Origin: Kangiella sp. | GTDB lineage: Bacteria; Pseudomonadota; Gammaproteobacteria; Enterobacterales; Kangiellaceae | Direction of reading: 5' to 3' | Assembly: GCA_026195755.1 (NCBI GenBank) | Contig: JAPHRL010000182.1 | Location: forward strand, 1 to 5,185 | DNA length: 5,185 nt | Shown: positions 5,132-5,185 of the stretch, one piece after another | Position numbering within the stretch: position 1 is the stretch's first letter | Layout: every line of letters starts with the position of its first letter | Position numbers and translations under genes: made by a program | Notes under the pieces: generated by a model | What the model was told of the DNA's origin: nothing | The model's input: the letters and a program-made list of their open reading frames with translations, nothing else | The model's database searches: none

Positions 5132-5185
5132 TTACAGGGACATGGACTTACCCGAGGGCACTTCCTTCAGTCGTCTGATTTCGAG
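5132..5185 (-). CDS. Possible 3' tail of an upstream gene
   Basis: One minus-strand frame is open from the right edge to a TAA at 5132-5134 (17 codons, ending PSGKSMSL); the other two minus frames have stops nearby. The fragment is too short to identify and could be chance. If real, the gap to the ParD-like start is about 100 bp and contains the promoter and operator. Confidence 0.2.
   Translation of the reverse strand, partial: LEIRRLKEVPSGKSMSL

Noticed and set aside
4821..5185. Classical ParDE toxin-antitoxin operon
   Set aside because: The gene after the ParD-like one is a complete methionine aminopeptidase, and no ParE-like sequence is present in the window.

Overview
This looks like an accessory stretch of a moderately AT-rich gammaproteobacterial chromosome or mobile element. 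The Map and ParD-like proteins have a gammaproteobacterial flavour, but the genus cannot be fixed from this window. Every convincing gene lies on the minus strand, so transcription runs from high to low coordinates, and the genes are described in that order. No stretch over 300 bases lacks a gene.

At the right end (4821-5087) a ribbon-helix-helix ParD-like protein starts just downstream of a good sigma70-type promoter. That promoter overlaps two tandem 10-bp repeats built on the palindrome GTATAC, a likely autoregulatory operator. The ParD-like gene overlaps a complete type I methionine aminopeptidase (map) by 8 bp. No ParE-like toxin is visible between or beside them, so this is a ParD/Map unit and not an ordinary toxin-antitoxin pair. 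A possible 17-codon tail of another gene sits at the very edge.

The middle (1540-3951) holds a 127-aa protein of unknown function, a two-gene unit (a secreted protein with an NTR/OB-like look, coupled by an ATGA overlap to an HD-superfamily phosphohydrolase), and a poly-gamma-glutamate hydrolase-like (PF05908-type) protein. The three transcription units in this stretch are each preceded by a copy of the same promoter-like sequence: -35 TTGTAA or TTGTTG, exactly 17 bp, then -10 TAAAGT or TAGAGT. Homology extends beyond the boxes in two of the copies. An intrinsic terminator lies just upstream of one copy. The region therefore reads as separately transcribed modules that carry a shared promoter.

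The left end (1-1330) is the N-terminal 443 codons of a large protein with a PHP phosphoesterase domain followed by a Walker A ATPase motif, resembling the TrlF family. It runs off the window. A PHP-ATPase of this type, a duplicated Map, a small HD hydrolase and orphan small proteins fit a defence or genomic-island neighbourhood, but the sequence does not prove a joint function.
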